DNA of 64,000 nt from Salmonella enterica subsp. houtenae serovar Houten (GCA_900478215.1 LS483478.1:2666001-2730000), one strand, 5' to 3'. Shown: positions 45,199 to 54,751, numbered from the stretch's first letter. Numbers and translations are program-made. The notes: generated by a model not told the origin, from the letters alone.

Positions 45199-45897
45199 TT
45201 AGATTATTTGCCGAACTTCGTCGAGCGTGGTGGTGCCGTAGGTACCGAGATCCAACAGGTTGCCGTTGCTGCCCTTCGTCACGCCCTGCACCAGAGCGAA
45301 TTGCAGCGGCTGCGCCACCAGTTGCGTCCCGCCATTGCTGGCGGTAATCGCAATGTTGTAAGAACCATTAGGTACCGATGTTCCGTCCGTTTGCTTACCA
45401 TCCCAGGTAAAGGTGTGTACCCCGGCTCTCAACTCGCCGATTTCCAGCGTGCGTATCACCCGGCCATCTTTATCGGTAATGGTTGCCGTCACTTTGTCCG
45501 CAGGCTGTTGCAATTCCACGCCAAACGGCGTCGTGGACGTAACGGCCCCTTCTTCCGCGCCTTTACCCGCCAGAATTGTGGTGCCAGGCACCATAACGCC
45601 ATGTCCAATCAGCGTGGTCGCCTGTAACGACTGACTATTATCGATTTGCCCGGAAATAGCCCCCAGCGTCGTGTTCAGTTTTTCAATGCCGCTCACGGTA
45701 CTGATTTGCGCCAACTGTGTCGTTAACTCATTATTTTGTAATGGGTTAGTCGGGTCCTGATTCTTCAACTGCGCGACCAGTAAGGTCAGGAAGCTGCTTT
45801 GCAGATCGGCAGCGTTGCTCCCGGTCATCGACCCGCTGCCAGTCGTCGTTTTGACGCCCGTGTTGGTGGGGTCATTCATATTTACGGCAATAGACAT
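45199..45897 (-). CDS. flgD: Flagellar hook capping protein FlgD
   Basis: Caps the growing hook and guides FlgE assembly; not in the finished structure. The 232 residues have the N-terminal export region with FLTLLVAQLKNQDPTNPLQNNE and a C-terminal tudor/FnIII-like domain. It lies between flgC (11 bp) and flgE. Confidence 0.97.
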   Translation of the reverse strand: MSIAVNMNDPTNTGVKTTTGSGSMTGSNAADLQSSFLTLLVAQLKNQDPTNPLQNNELTTQLAQISTVSGIEKLNTTLGAISGQIDNSQSLQATTLIGHGVMVPGTTILAGKGAEEGAVTSTTPFGVELQQPADKVTATITDKDGRVIRTLEIGELRAGVHTFTWDGKQTDGTSVPNGSYNIAITASNGGTQLVAQPLQFALVQGVTKGSNGNLLDLGTYGTTTLDEVRQII

Positions 45898-45908
45898 ACG
45901 CGCCTCCT

Positions 45909-46313
45909 TTACTGGCCTAATGTCAGCGTTTTAAGCATCATGCTTTTTACGGTATTCAGGACTTCGACGTTTGCCTGATAGCTGCGGGAGGCTGACATCG
46001 TATTGACCATTTCGCCGACCACATCGACGTTGGGCATTTTGACGTAACCGTTAGCGTCCGCCAGCGGGTTGCCCGGCTCATAGACCAGTTTCTCTGGCGC
46101 CTGGCTTTCAATTACGCTGGCGACCTTTACCCCGCCAGTGGCCTGACCTGGTGCGGCATCCACCTGAAAAACCACCTGTTTAGCGCGATAAGGCTGTCCG
46201 TCCGGGCCGGTGACGCTATCCGCATTCGCCAGGTTACTGGCCGCAACGTTCAACCGCTTGGACTGTGCGGTAAGCGCCGATCCGGCAATATCAAAAATGT
46301 TTAACAGCGCCAC
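45909..46313 (-). CDS. flgC: Flagellar proximal rod protein FlgC
   Basis: 134-residue proximal rod protein. It begins ALLNIFDIAGSALTAQSKRL and includes AASNLANADSV; it ends with NTMSASRSYQANVEVLNTVK and a typical coiled coil. It lies 3 bp after flgB. Confidence 0.97.
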   Translation of the reverse strand: MALLNIFDIAGSALTAQSKRLNVAASNLANADSVTGPDGQPYRAKQVVFQVDAAPGQATGGVKVASVIESQAPEKLVYEPGNPLADANGYVKMPNVDVVGEMVNTMSASRSYQANVEVLNTVKSMMLKTLTLGQ

Positions 46314-46316
46314 GAA

Positions 46317-46733
46317 TTAGTTTCCTCCCTGTAACACATTCATCATGCCTTTGAGTTGGCTACCCAAAACGGTAAGCCCCATCTGATATTTGAGACTGTT
46401 ATCCGCAAACTGCGTACGTTCCCTGTCCATATCCACGGTGTTGCCATCCAGCGAAGGTTGATCGGGCACACGGTAAAGCAGATCCACTGCGGGAGAAGAG
46501 ACCGCCTGGGCGGGAATATGGTGAGAGGAAGTCAACGTCAGCGAGACGCCGCCGATTTCTTCCCGTCCGCGTACCATCACTTTTTTTAACTCACTGGCAA
46601 AATCAATATCGCGCGCCTGATACCCCGGCGTATCGGCATTGGCGATATTCGCCGCTAATATTTCCTGACGTTGCGCGCGCAGATTTAGCGCTTCTTGCTG
46701 AAATCGTAAGGCGGCATCGAGCCTGTCGAGCAT
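46317..46733 (-). CDS. flgB: Flagellar proximal rod protein FlgB
   Basis: 138-residue proximal rod protein, first gene of the flgB-flgL operon. It has the family motif ILAANIANADTPGYQARD and a C-terminal helix FADNSLKYQMGLTVLGSQLKG. It diverges from flgA; the gap holds the class 2 promoters. Confidence 0.97.
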   Translation of the reverse strand: MLDRLDAALRFQQEALNLRAQRQEILAANIANADTPGYQARDIDFASELKKVMVRGREEIGGVSLTLTSSHHIPAQAVSSPAVDLLYRVPDQPSLDGNTVDMDRERTQFADNSLKYQMGLTVLGSQLKGMMNVLQGGN

Positions 46734-46799
46734 ATCTCCTCCGCAAATGGCAAAATTCAGCCGACAGCTTAAATCCCTTCACGCGCGCGTTATCGTCGG

Positions 46800-46833
46800 A
46801 ATAAACGCAAAATGCGTCGCTATTTATTGCGTT
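46800..46833. promoter_or_regulatory. FlhDC-type box between flgB and flgA
   Basis: The half CGCTATTTATTGCGTT (46818-46833) matches the FlhDC consensus half well. The left half, AATAAACGCAAAATGCG (46800-46816), is less perfect. Position between divergent class 2 operons fits activation in both directions. Confidence 0.6.
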
Positions 46834-46889
46834 GATGCTTGCTTCACACGGGTAGAATCCTGTCATGACATCAACCAGGGGGAAGCACC

Positions 46890-47549
46890 ATGCAAACGTT
46901 AAAACGAGGATTCGCCGTGGCGGCTTTGCTGTTCAGCCCCCTGACAATGGCGCAGGACATCAACGCCCAGTTGACAACGTGGTTTTCCCAGCGTCTGGCT
47001 GGCTTCAGCGATGAGGTCGTTGTAACGCTTCGTTCACCGCCCACTCTACTGCCGAGCTGCGAACAGCCAGCCTTCAGCATGACGGGCAGCGCGAAGCTGT
47101 GGGGCAACGTCAACGTGGTGGCGCGCTGCGCCAATGAAAAACGTTATTTGCAGGTAAATGTGCAAGCGACCGGCAATTATGTCGCCGTTGCCGCGCCCGT
47201 CGCGCGCGGCGGAAAATTGACGCCGGCCAACGTTACGCTAAAACGTGGCAGGCTGGATCAGTTACCGCCGCGGACGGTACTGGATATCCGTCAGATTCAG
47301 GATGCCGTCAGTTTGCGCGATCTCGCTCCCGGGCAGCCGGTGCAGCTTACGATGATACGCCAGGCCTGGCGCGTCAAAGCGGGTCAACGAGTACAGGTCA
47401 TCGCCAATGGCGAGGGTTTTAGCGTCAATGCGGAAGGTCTGGCGATGAATAATGCCGCTGTCGCGCAGAATGCGCGCGTGCGCATGACATCGGGTCAGAT
47501 CGTGAGTGGAACCGTCGATTCTGATGGGAATATTCTTATTAACTTATAA
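46890..47549 (+). CDS. flgA: Flagellar P-ring assembly chaperone FlgA
   Basis: Periplasmic chaperone for P-ring (FlgI) assembly. The 219 residues have a Sec signal peptide (cleavage near TMA21/QD), a two-cysteine N-terminal region and a C-terminal SAF domain (about 125-219) ending RMTSGQIVSGTVDSDGNILI. It starts with GGGGGAAGC upstream and leads into flgM. Confidence 0.96.
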   Translation: MQTLKRGFAVAALLFSPLTMAQDINAQLTTWFSQRLAGFSDEVVVTLRSPPTLLPSCEQPAFSMTGSAKLWGNVNVVARCANEKRYLQVNVQATGNYVAVAAPVARGGKLTPANVTLKRGRLDQLPPRTVLDIRQIQDAVSLRDLAPGQPVQLTMIRQAWRVKAGQRVQVIANGEGFSVNAEGLAMNNAAVAQNARVRMTSGQIVSGTVDSDGNILINL

Positions 47550-47554
47550 TTGTG

Positions 47555-47581
47555 TAAAGATTTTGTCGCGGCTGCCGATGA
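47555..47581 (+). promoter_or_regulatory. Sigma-28 (FliA) promoter for flgMN
   Basis: TAAA, 15 bases, GCCGATGA. This matches the flagellar class 3 consensus (TAAA-N15-GCCGATAA) with one change. It lies 60 bp before flgM and allows FlgM to be made both from the class 2 and class 3 promoters. Confidence 0.92.
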
Positions 47582-47640
47582 GATATTCAACCATGATGGT
47601 AGCTGGCCGCTACAACGTAACCCTCGATGAGGATAAATAA

Positions 47641-47934
47641 ATGAGCATTGACCGTACCTCACCTTTGAAACCCGTTAGCACTGTCCAGACGCGCGAAACC
47701 AGCGACACGCCGGTACAAAAAACGCGTCAGGAAAAAACGTCCGCCGCGACAAGCGCCAGCGTAACGTTAAGCGATGCGCAAGCGAAGCTCATGCAGCCAG
47801 GCGCCAGCGACATTAATATGGAACGCGTCGAAGCATTAAAAACGGCTATCCGTAACGGCGAGTTAAAAATGGATACCGGTAAAATAGCAGACTCGCTCAT
47901 TCGCGAAGCGCAGAGCTACTTACAGAGTAAATAA
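47641..47934 (+). CDS. flgM: Anti-sigma-28 factor FlgM
   Basis: 97-residue inhibitor of FliA, exported through the finished hook to release late gene expression. It is largely disordered at the N-terminus and has the sigma-binding helices in the C-terminal half (DINMERVEALKTAIRNGELK, then ADSLIREAQSYLQSK). ATGAGGATAAATA precedes the ATG. It is 4 bp from flgN. Confidence 0.97.
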   Translation: MSIDRTSPLKPVSTVQTRETSDTPVQKTRQEKTSAATSASVTLSDAQAKLMQPGASDINMERVEALKTAIRNGELKMDTGKIADSLIREAQSYLQSK

Positions 47935-47938
47935 GCGT

Positions 47939-48361
47939 ATGACTCGTTTGTCAGAAATACTTGACCAGATGACCGCCGTCCTGAGCGACCTGAAGACGGT
48001 GATGGATGCAGAACAACAGCAGCTTTCCGTAGGCCAGATTAACGGCAGCCGGCTGCAACGTATTACAGAAGAGAAAAGCTCATTGCTGGCGACGCTGGAT
48101 TATCTGGAACAACAGCGCCGTCTGGAGCAGAACGCGCAACGTAGCGCAAACGATGACATCGCGGAGCGCTGGCAGGCGATTACCGAAAAAACGCAGCATT
48201 TGCGCGACCTCAACCAGCACAACGGCTGGCTGCTGGAAGGGCAAATCGAGCGTAATCAACAGGCGCTGGAGGTACTGAAACCTCACCAGGAGCCGACCCT
48301 GTACGGCGCTAACGGCCAGACTTCCGTCTCTCACCGCGGCGGTAAAAAAATTTCTATCTAA
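47939..48361 (+). CDS. flgN: Flagellar export chaperone FlgN
   Basis: 140-residue helical chaperone for FlgK and FlgL. Amphipathic helices dominate (LSEILDQMTAVLSDLKTVMD at the start), and the C-terminus is polar and probably flexible. The gene follows flgM closely and is translated from both transcripts. A REP-type palindrome follows. Confidence 0.95.
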   Translation: MTRLSEILDQMTAVLSDLKTVMDAEQQQLSVGQINGSRLQRITEEKSSLLATLDYLEQQRRLEQNAQRSANDDIAERWQAITEKTQHLRDLNQHNGWLLEGQIERNQQALEVLKPHQEPTLYGANGQTSVSHRGGKKISI

Positions 48362-48365
48362 TCAT

Positions 48366-48438
48366 TGCCGGATGGCGACGTTACGCCTTTCCGGCCTGAA
48401 TGCTTCGTAGGCCTGATAGCGCAACGCTATCAGGCGCT
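48366..48438. repeat. REP-type palindromes between flgN and murJ
   Basis: GCCGGATGGCGACG is followed by a perfect 11-bp inverted repeat, GCCTGATAGCG (48411-48421) and CGCTATCAGGC (48425-48435). It lies between convergent genes and may serve as a terminator or mRNA protector. Confidence 0.8.
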
Positions 48439-48442
48439 GAAT

Positions 48443-49978
48443 TTACGCCGTCCGGCGAACAAACTCTTTTACTTTAAAACCCAGCACGGCAAGCGCGGCG
48501 AAATAGGCCGCGATACCCGCGATCACTACCGCCATCAAACGCAGCAAACGCCATAACATCGACCCTTGCGACCACGCCGGCATAATATGTAACACGCCAA
48601 ACAGCACGGCGGCCATTACCAGTACGGAAATGATCAGTCGCGCCAGGAACCACATCCAACCCGGTTGGGGCGTAAAGATATTCTGTTTGCGCAGTTGCCA
48701 GTACAGCAGAGACGCATTGAGACATGCCGCCAGACCAATAGAGAGCGATAGCCCGGCGTGTTTCAGCGGTCCAATAAACGCCAGGTTCATTAACTGAGTC
48801 ATGATTAACGTCACTATGGCGATTTTCACCGGCGTTTTAATATCCTGGCGAGAATAAAAGCCCGGGGCCAGCACTTTCACGACGATCAAGCCAATCAGCC
48901 CCACCGAATAGGCGATTAACGCTCGCTGCGTCATCGCTGCATCAAAGGCGGTGAATTTACCGTACTGAAACAGCGAGACCGTCAGCGGCTTCGCCAGAAT
49001 GCCTAACGCCACCGCGCTCGGCAAGGCCAGTAAAAAGCACAAACGCAGCCCCCAGTCCATCAGGCGGCAGTACTCATCGTGATTGCCGCTGGCAAAGCTT
49101 TTCGACAATGACGGCAACAGGATGGTCCCCAACGCCACACCCAGCACGCCGGACGGGAACTCCATCAACCGATCGGCATAGTACATCCATGAGACCGAGC
49201 CGGAGGCCAGAAACGAGGCGAAAATCGTATTGATGATAAGGGAGATCTGACTGACAGAAACGCCCAAAATCGCCGGCCCCATCTGTTTGACCACCCGCAT
49301 CGCCCCGGTATCGCGAAAGTTAATGCGCGGCAGCACCAGCATACCGATCTTTTTCAAATACGGAAGTTGATATACCAGTTGCAGCACGCCGCCGACGGTG
49401 ACTGCCCAGGCCAACGCCAGCACCGGCGGATTAAAGTATGGCGCGGCGAATAATGCAAAACCGATCATGCTGATATTAAGAAATGTCGGCGCAAAAGCAG
49501 GAATAGAGAACCGATTCCAGGTGTTGAGAATGGCGCCAACCAGCGAAGCCAGCGAGATCAATAGAATATAGGGAAACGTAATCCGCAGCAGTTGCGTCGT
49601 CAGCGCGAATTTATCAGCGGTATCGGCAAAACCCGGCGCGGTTACCATAATAACCCACGGGGCGGCCAGCATACCGGCCACCGTCACGACAGCCAATGCC
49701 AGCGTCAACAGGCCGGAAACGTAAGCAACAAAGATCCGCGTCGCCTCTTCACCCTGCTTGCTCTTATATTCCGCCAGGATCGGCACAAAAGCCTGAGAAA
49801 AAGCGCCTTCGGCAAAGATTCGGCGTAGTAGATTGGGGAGTTTAAATGCCACAAAAAAGGCGTCGGTCGCCATCCCTGCGCCAAAAATTCTGGCGACAAT
49901 CGCATCACGGGCAAAACCCAACACGCGTGAAAACATAGTCATCGAGCTGACGGCAGCCAGCGATTTCAATAAATTCAT
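48443..49978 (-). CDS. murJ: Lipid II flippase MurJ (MviN)
   Basis: Moves lipid II across the inner membrane for peptidoglycan synthesis. The 511 residues form about 14 transmembrane helices of the MOP superfamily; FSRVLGFARDAIVARIFGAG near the N-terminus carries conserved arginines. I chose the ATG at 49978 (MNLLKSLAAV), the E. coli length. An upstream in-frame ATG at 50017 would give the 524-residue form once described for Salmonella MviN. Only weak AAAAGAA precedes the chosen start. Confidence 0.95.
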   Translation of the reverse strand: MNLLKSLAAVSSMTMFSRVLGFARDAIVARIFGAGMATDAFFVAFKLPNLLRRIFAEGAFSQAFVPILAEYKSKQGEEATRIFVAYVSGLLTLALAVVTVAGMLAAPWVIMVTAPGFADTADKFALTTQLLRITFPYILLISLASLVGAILNTWNRFSIPAFAPTFLNISMIGFALFAAPYFNPPVLALAWAVTVGGVLQLVYQLPYLKKIGMLVLPRINFRDTGAMRVVKQMGPAILGVSVSQISLIINTIFASFLASGSVSWMYYADRLMEFPSGVLGVALGTILLPSLSKSFASGNHDEYCRLMDWGLRLCFLLALPSAVALGILAKPLTVSLFQYGKFTAFDAAMTQRALIAYSVGLIGLIVVKVLAPGFYSRQDIKTPVKIAIVTLIMTQLMNLAFIGPLKHAGLSLSIGLAACLNASLLYWQLRKQNIFTPQPGWMWFLARLIISVLVMAAVLFGVLHIMPAWSQGSMLWRLLRLMAVVIAGIAAYFAALAVLGFKVKEFVRRTA

Positions 49979-50077
49979 TTCTTTTGTATTCCAGACCCTG
50001 GCGTAAAACTCCTGCATGGCTGATCCATCGACCGGATAACGCAATTTCTGCCGTATCCGGCTGTATCACCGCGCCTG

Positions 50078-50110
50078 ACGGCGACGTTAAAACGTCTTAT
50101 CAGGCCTACA
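50078..50110. repeat. REP-type element downstream of mviM
   Basis: GACGGCGACGTTAAAACG followed by TCTTATCAGGCCTAC is the standard REP tail sequence. Confidence 0.7.
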
Positions 50111-50167
50111 GACTCCCCACGGTTTGCCATTATTCACTGTGAAAAGAGATGTTATGTAGAGTGGGCA

Positions 50168-50235
<68 letters not shown>

Positions 50236-50280
50236 GTACCTGGATTACGATGAATTACTACCGCCAGATGTTACAGAGGA

Positions 50281-51204
50281 TTATTCGCTGATGGCGTCCC
50301 GCCACAGCGTCTCCACGACGCGTTGGGCCAAAATCGCCTGCTCCCCCGCCGTTTCCGGAACCGTCTGATTTTGCACGCAGTCAATGAAATGCCGCGCGCA
50401 TCCGACAAAACCACGCTGTTCAAGCGTCGTTTGCCAACCAGGAATGGGTTTGATGAGAATACCCTGCCCGCACTCTTCGCGCCATTCACGCATATCCGTC
50501 ACGTCATACAGCCCGCCGTCGGTGACGGCCTGGACCGATTCACGCTGACTTCCGGCGCGCCGGTGCATACTGGTGGTAATTTGTAGTTTGTCGGCTGAAA
50601 AATGATGCTCCGCATAGCGCATTTCGCCCGACTCGCCGGTGAGCAACGTGCCGCTGGCAAGATACGCCTCGCCGCCCGCCAACCATAGCGCGGTATCCAC
50701 AACATGCAGATAGTCATCGAGCAAAGTAAAACGTAAGTCGTGCGGCCCGACGCTATCGGTACGATGTTTATCCATACGCAGTGACGCCGCAGTGCCGAGG
50801 TGCGTCTTCAGTTCGCGGTACAGCGGCGCGAAGCGGCGATTAAAGCCAACCATCAGCGTCAATTTTTTTTGCGCCGCCAGCGCCACCAGCCGTTCGGCAT
50901 CACGTAGATTGTCCGCCAGCGGTTTATCCACGCAGACATGGACGCCGGCGTTAAGAAGTTCGCTGACCACAGCATAATGGCTTGCGGTACTGGAGTGGAC
51001 GAAGACCGCATCGCAGCCGGACGCTAAATTCGCCAGCGAATCCACATACGGTATGCGCCAGCTTTCGCAGATACGTAAGGCTTTATCCCGCGAAGGAGAC
51101 CAGGCGCCCTGTAACGTCCATCCGGCGGTGTTGGTTAATACCGGCAACCAGGCCTTCTGCGCAATACCGCCTAACCCGACAATGCCAATCCGTAATGTTC
51201 TCAC
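50281..51204 (-). CDS. mviM: MviM, Gfo/Idh/MocA-family oxidoreductase
   Basis: Putative NAD(P)-dependent dehydrogenase of unknown substrate. The 307 residues start with the cofactor motif GIVGLGGIAQKAW, then VCVDKPLADN with the family Lys-Pro motif, and a C-terminal substrate domain. It lies 1 bp after yceH and was named after the murJ-linked mvi locus; a virulence role is historical and not shown by the sequence. Confidence 0.92.
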   Translation of the reverse strand: MRTLRIGIVGLGGIAQKAWLPVLTNTAGWTLQGAWSPSRDKALRICESWRIPYVDSLANLASGCDAVFVHSSTASHYAVVSELLNAGVHVCVDKPLADNLRDAERLVALAAQKKLTLMVGFNRRFAPLYRELKTHLGTAASLRMDKHRTDSVGPHDLRFTLLDDYLHVVDTALWLAGGEAYLASGTLLTGESGEMRYAEHHFSADKLQITTSMHRRAGSQRESVQAVTDGGLYDVTDMREWREECGQGILIKPIPGWQTTLEQRGFVGCARHFIDCVQNQTVPETAGEQAILAQRVVETLWRDAISE

Positions 51205-51205
51205 A

Positions 51206-51853
51206 TTACTCTCCCAGGTGAGCTAACAAAGAATCCAGCCGCTGCTTTAACTCCGCCACTTCGCTTTCCAGCGCTTCGACGCGAGACTGAAGATCGCCCG
51301 ACGCGCTTTCCGGCGCAGACGTCTGGAGAGACAGTTCATCGACGTTGCCGCAAAAAAGGTGCATATAGCGGCTTTCGCGCTTACCCGGTTCACGCGCCAG
51401 ACGGACGACATACGGGCCGTCCTCACGGCTGGCAAGCCGCTCCAGCGTGGATTCAACTTCCGCCATATCGCTGAATTCATGCATCCGCGACGCCCGGCTA
51501 CGCAACTCGCCGGGCGTTTGCGCGCCGCGCAACAGCAGCGTAGTGACGAGCGCCACTTCCGCCGCGCTAAGTTTCAGATCGCCAAACTCGGAATTACAGA
51601 AGCGCTGTTCATATTTTGTGACGCGATTACCAAACCCGCTGACCGTACGTAAGAAATGGCGTTTTACCAGGTTATCGAGCTGTTCCTGAACCGCCTGTTC
51701 CGTCAGGTTCATCACCGGTTCCCGGTTCGTTTTCTGGTTGCAGGCCGTCACCACGCCGTGAACGGAGAGCGGATATTGTTCCGGCGTTGTGACCTGCTTT
51801 TCCAGCAGACAGCCAATCACTCGCGCTTCAGTGACGGTTAATTCATATTTCAT
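51206..51853 (-). CDS. yceH: YceH, DUF480 protein
   Basis: 215-residue protein of the UPF0502/DUF480 family with two winged-helix-like domains (KYELTVTEARVIGCLLEKQ, then LSAAEVALVTTLLLRGAQTPGEL). It ends in a coiled coil (about 180-212). The function is unknown. The start at 51853 has GGGAGAAAACG upstream; the longer ORF to 51946 overlaps rimJ and is not supported. Confidence 0.91.
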   Translation of the reverse strand: MKYELTVTEARVIGCLLEKQVTTPEQYPLSVHGVVTACNQKTNREPVMNLTEQAVQEQLDNLVKRHFLRTVSGFGNRVTKYEQRFCNSEFGDLKLSAAEVALVTTLLLRGAQTPGELRSRASRMHEFSDMAEVESTLERLASREDGPYVVRLAREPGKRESRYMHLFCGNVDELSLQTSAPESASGDLQSRVEALESEVAELKQRLDSLLAHLGE

Positions 51854-51888
51854 CGTTTTCTCCCTTTGTCTCTCACTCCGTAAGCCGC

Positions 51889-52473
51889 TCAACGCCCCGG
51901 CGTCCATGACGGCGTGGTTAACGCCGTCAGAACATGGTCGCGCCATTGTCCATCAATCAACAGGTAATCTTTCGCGTAGCCTTCTTTCTCAAAGCCAAGC
52001 CGCGCCAGCAACGCGCCGCTACGTTTGTTGTGCGGCATATAGTTCGCCATGATACGGTGGATATGCTGAGTGCGTTGCATATAGCGAATCGCAGCGGTTA
52101 AGGCTTCAAACATCAGCCCCTGCCCCTGCCACTTCTGCGCAATGGAATAGCCCAGATAGCAGGCATGAAAAGAGCCGCGCACCACATTGGAAAAATTCGC
52201 CACGCCAATAATTTCTTTTTCTTCCGGATCAAGCAGCGCGAAATAGAAGGCGGAGCCCTGTTTGTGAAATTCACCGATCATTCCCAGACGCGCCTGCCAC
52301 CCTGAAGGATAACAATGACTTTCATCACGGACCGGCTCCCAGGGTTTTAAAAAATGACGATTTTCCGCGTAATAATCAGCCAGACGCCAGGCATCACGCT
52401 CATGCACTAAACGCACCACCAGACGGTCGGTGGTTAAGCGCACTTTTGGCACGTTACTGCGATAGCCAAACAT
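51889..52473 (-). CDS. rimJ: Ribosomal protein S5 alanine N-acetyltransferase RimJ
   Basis: GNAT acetyltransferase that modifies the N-terminus of ribosomal protein S5. The 194 residues show the acetyl-CoA region YSIAQKWQGQGLMFEAL and the C-terminal ANYMPHNKRSGALLARLGF. It is the first gene of the rimJ-yceH-mviM run. Confidence 0.95.
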   Translation of the reverse strand: MFGYRSNVPKVRLTTDRLVVRLVHERDAWRLADYYAENRHFLKPWEPVRDESHCYPSGWQARLGMIGEFHKQGSAFYFALLDPEEKEIIGVANFSNVVRGSFHACYLGYSIAQKWQGQGLMFEALTAAIRYMQRTQHIHRIMANYMPHNKRSGALLARLGFEKEGYAKDYLLIDGQWRDHVLTALTTPSWTPGR

Positions 52474-52709
52474 TCTATACCTACTCCTTCCTGTAACGTC
52501 TTAAGCACGCCAGTAGCCTTACTATACCTGCGCAACCAGGCTCTGTGAAAAGCGCAAATCGTCATTTTTTGAAATCCTGCCGCATTTTGATGAAAGCTCT
52601 CGATTAAAAAAGACTTTTGATAAAAAAATATTGTCCCGCTAACGGTAGGAAAAAACAAAGCACCGCCGCAGAATAGTAGACGCTCATCTTTTATTTCCCG
52701 GGAGGGGAA

Positions 52710-53918
52710 ATGTCGCGCGTCTCGCAGGCGAGGAACCTGGGTAAATATTTTCTTCTCATCGATAACATGTTAGTGGTGCTGGGTTTTTTCGTCGTCTTCC
52801 CGCTCATCTCTATTCGCTTTGTCGATCAAATGGGGTGGGCTGCCGTGATGGTAGGGATCGCGCTCGGCCTGCGCCAGTTTATTCAACAAGGACTGGGCAT
52901 TTTTGGCGGCGCGATCGCCGATCGCTTTGGCGCGAAACCGATGATTGTCACCGGTATGCTGATGCGCGCCGCAGGCTTTGCCACCATGGGCATCGCGCAT
53001 GAGCCCTGGCTCTTGTGGTTTTCCTGCTTTCTTTCCGGTCTCGGCGGTACGCTTTTCGACCCGCCGCGCTCAGCGCTGGTGGTCAAATTAATTCGTCCGG
53101 AGCAACGGGGCCGCTTCTTCTCTCTGTTGATGATGCAGGACAGCGCAGGCGCGGTGACTGGCGCGCTGCTGGGAAGCTGGTTGCTACAATACGATTTTCG
53201 CCTGGTCTGCGCGACGGGCGCTATTTTGTTCGTATTATGCGCCATTTTCAATGCATGGCTGCTTCCGGCCTGGAAGCTATCAACGGTCAGAACGCCGGTG
53301 CGTGAAGGAATGCGTCGCGTCATGAGCGATAAACGGTTTGTCACCTACGTGCTGACGCTGGCGGGCTACTATATGCTGGCAGTACAGGTCATGTTAATGC
53401 TGCCGATTATGGTAAACGATATTGCCGGTTCGCCTGCCGCCGTGAAGTGGATGTACGCTATCGAGGCGTGTCTCTCGCTGACGTTACTCTACCCGATTGC
53501 CCGCTGGAGCGAAAAGCGTTTTCGGCTGGAGCATCGGCTGATGGCCGGTTTGCTCGTCATGTCGCTGAGCATGATCCCCATCGGGATGGTGGGCAATTTA
53601 CAGCAGCTTTTTACGCTTATTTGCGCTTTCTATATCGGCTCGGTTATCGCCGAACCAGCGCGCGAAACGCTCAGCGCGTCGCTAGCGGACGCGAGGGCGC
53701 GGGGAAGCTATATGGGCTTTAGTCGTCTGGGATTAGCCATTGGCGGCGCGATTGGTTATATCGGCGGCGGCTGGTTGTTTGATATGGGTAAAGCGCTTGC
53801 GCAGCCTGAACTACCGTGGATGATGCTCGGTATTATCGGCTTCATCACCTTTTTGGCTTTAGGCTGGCAATTTAGTCATAAGCGCACGCCACGCCGGATG
53901 CTGGAACCCGGTGCCTGA
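52710..53918 (+). CDS. mdtH: MFS multidrug transporter MdtH (YceL)
   Basis: 12-helix major facilitator drug/proton antiporter. The 402 residues show motif A between helices 2 and 3 (GAIADRFGAKP) and a conserved proline/glycine-rich loop. In E. coli overexpression gives resistance to norfloxacin and enoxacin. GGGAGGGGAA precedes the ATG. It diverges from rimJ. Confidence 0.94.
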   Translation: MSRVSQARNLGKYFLLIDNMLVVLGFFVVFPLISIRFVDQMGWAAVMVGIALGLRQFIQQGLGIFGGAIADRFGAKPMIVTGMLMRAAGFATMGIAHEPWLLWFSCFLSGLGGTLFDPPRSALVVKLIRPEQRGRFFSLLMMQDSAGAVTGALLGSWLLQYDFRLVCATGAILFVLCAIFNAWLLPAWKLSTVRTPVREGMRRVMSDKRFVTYVLTLAGYYMLAVQVMLMLPIMVNDIAGSPAAVKWMYAIEACLSLTLLYPIARWSEKRFRLEHRLMAGLLVMSLSMIPIGMVGNLQQLFTLICAFYIGSVIAEPARETLSASLADARARGSYMGFSRLGLAIGGAIGYIGGGWLFDMGKALAQPELPWMMLGIIGFITFLALGWQFSHKRTPRRMLEPGA

Positions 53919-53981
53919 TTTGATACCTGTCGCTATCTCCTCCATACTGGTCAGGAACCGACAGTCAAATGGAGGAGAAAC

Positions 53982-54629
53982 GTGAAGCTTTATATTTACG
54001 ATCATTGCCCTTTCTGCGTTAAAGCCCGCATGATTTTCGGCCTGAAGAACATCCCCGTTGAACTTAACGTGTTACAAAGTGACGACGAGGCGACGCCCAC
54101 CCGGATGATTGGTCAAAAGATGGTGCCGATTCTGCAAAAAGATGATAGCCGCTATCTTCCTGAAAGTATGGATATTGTACATTATGTCGACAATTTCGAC
54201 GGCAAACCGCTGTTAACCGGGAAACGCAATCCAGCCATTGAAGAGTGGCTGCGCAAAGTTAACGGTTACGTTAATCAGCTACTGCTGCCGCGATTTGCAA
54301 AATCCGCTTTCGATGAATTTTCTACCCCTGCGGCGCGCCAGTATTTTATCCGCAAAAAAGAAGCCTCATCTGGCAGTTTTGACAACCATCTTGCGCACTC
54401 TGCCGGGCTGATTAAAAAGCTCGGCGATGATTTACGTTCGCTGGATAAACTCATCGTACAGCCTAATGCCGTTAACGGCGAATTATCGGAAGATGATATT
54501 CATCTGTTTCCGCTTCTGCGTAACCTGACGCTGGTCGCCGGTATCCACTGGCCGACGAAAGTCGCGGACTATCGCGATAATATGGCGAAGCAGACGCAAA
54601 TTAATTTACTCTCCTCAATGGCTATCTAA
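53982..54629 (+). CDS. grxB: Glutaredoxin 2
   Basis: Atypical glutaredoxin with a GST-like fold. The 215 residues have the redox motif CPFC at 9-12 in an N-terminal thioredoxin domain (about 1-75) and an all-helical C-terminal domain. It reduces protein disulfides with glutathione. GGAGGAGAAACG precedes the ATG. A terminator follows. Confidence 0.96.
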   Translation: MKLYIYDHCPFCVKARMIFGLKNIPVELNVLQSDDEATPTRMIGQKMVPILQKDDSRYLPESMDIVHYVDNFDGKPLLTGKRNPAIEEWLRKVNGYVNQLLLPRFAKSAFDEFSTPAARQYFIRKKEASSGSFDNHLAHSAGLIKKLGDDLRSLDKLIVQPNAVNGELSEDDIHLFPLLRNLTLVAGIHWPTKVADYRDNMAKQTQINLLSSMAI

Positions 54630-54637
54630 CGCCCGCC

Positions 54638-54666
54638 AGGCGGCAACCCTCTCTTGCCGCCTTTTT
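54638..54666 (+). terminator. Terminator of grxB
   Basis: AGGCGGCAA (54638-54646) and TTGCCGCCT (54654-54662), followed by Ts. Confidence 0.9.
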
Positions 54667-54751
54667 CAGCTTTTTCTACTGGCGCTATGTCCGCTGGCGC
54701 GACATGCTGCTTTGTGTCAGGATTAGGGCACAAAGCCTGTTGAGGAACGCC

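Noticed and set aside
49979..50044. Longer MurJ N-terminus from upstream starts
   Set aside because: The added residues lack conservation with E. coli MurJ as remembered; the 511-residue start begins with the first conserved helix. The 50017 start remains possible.
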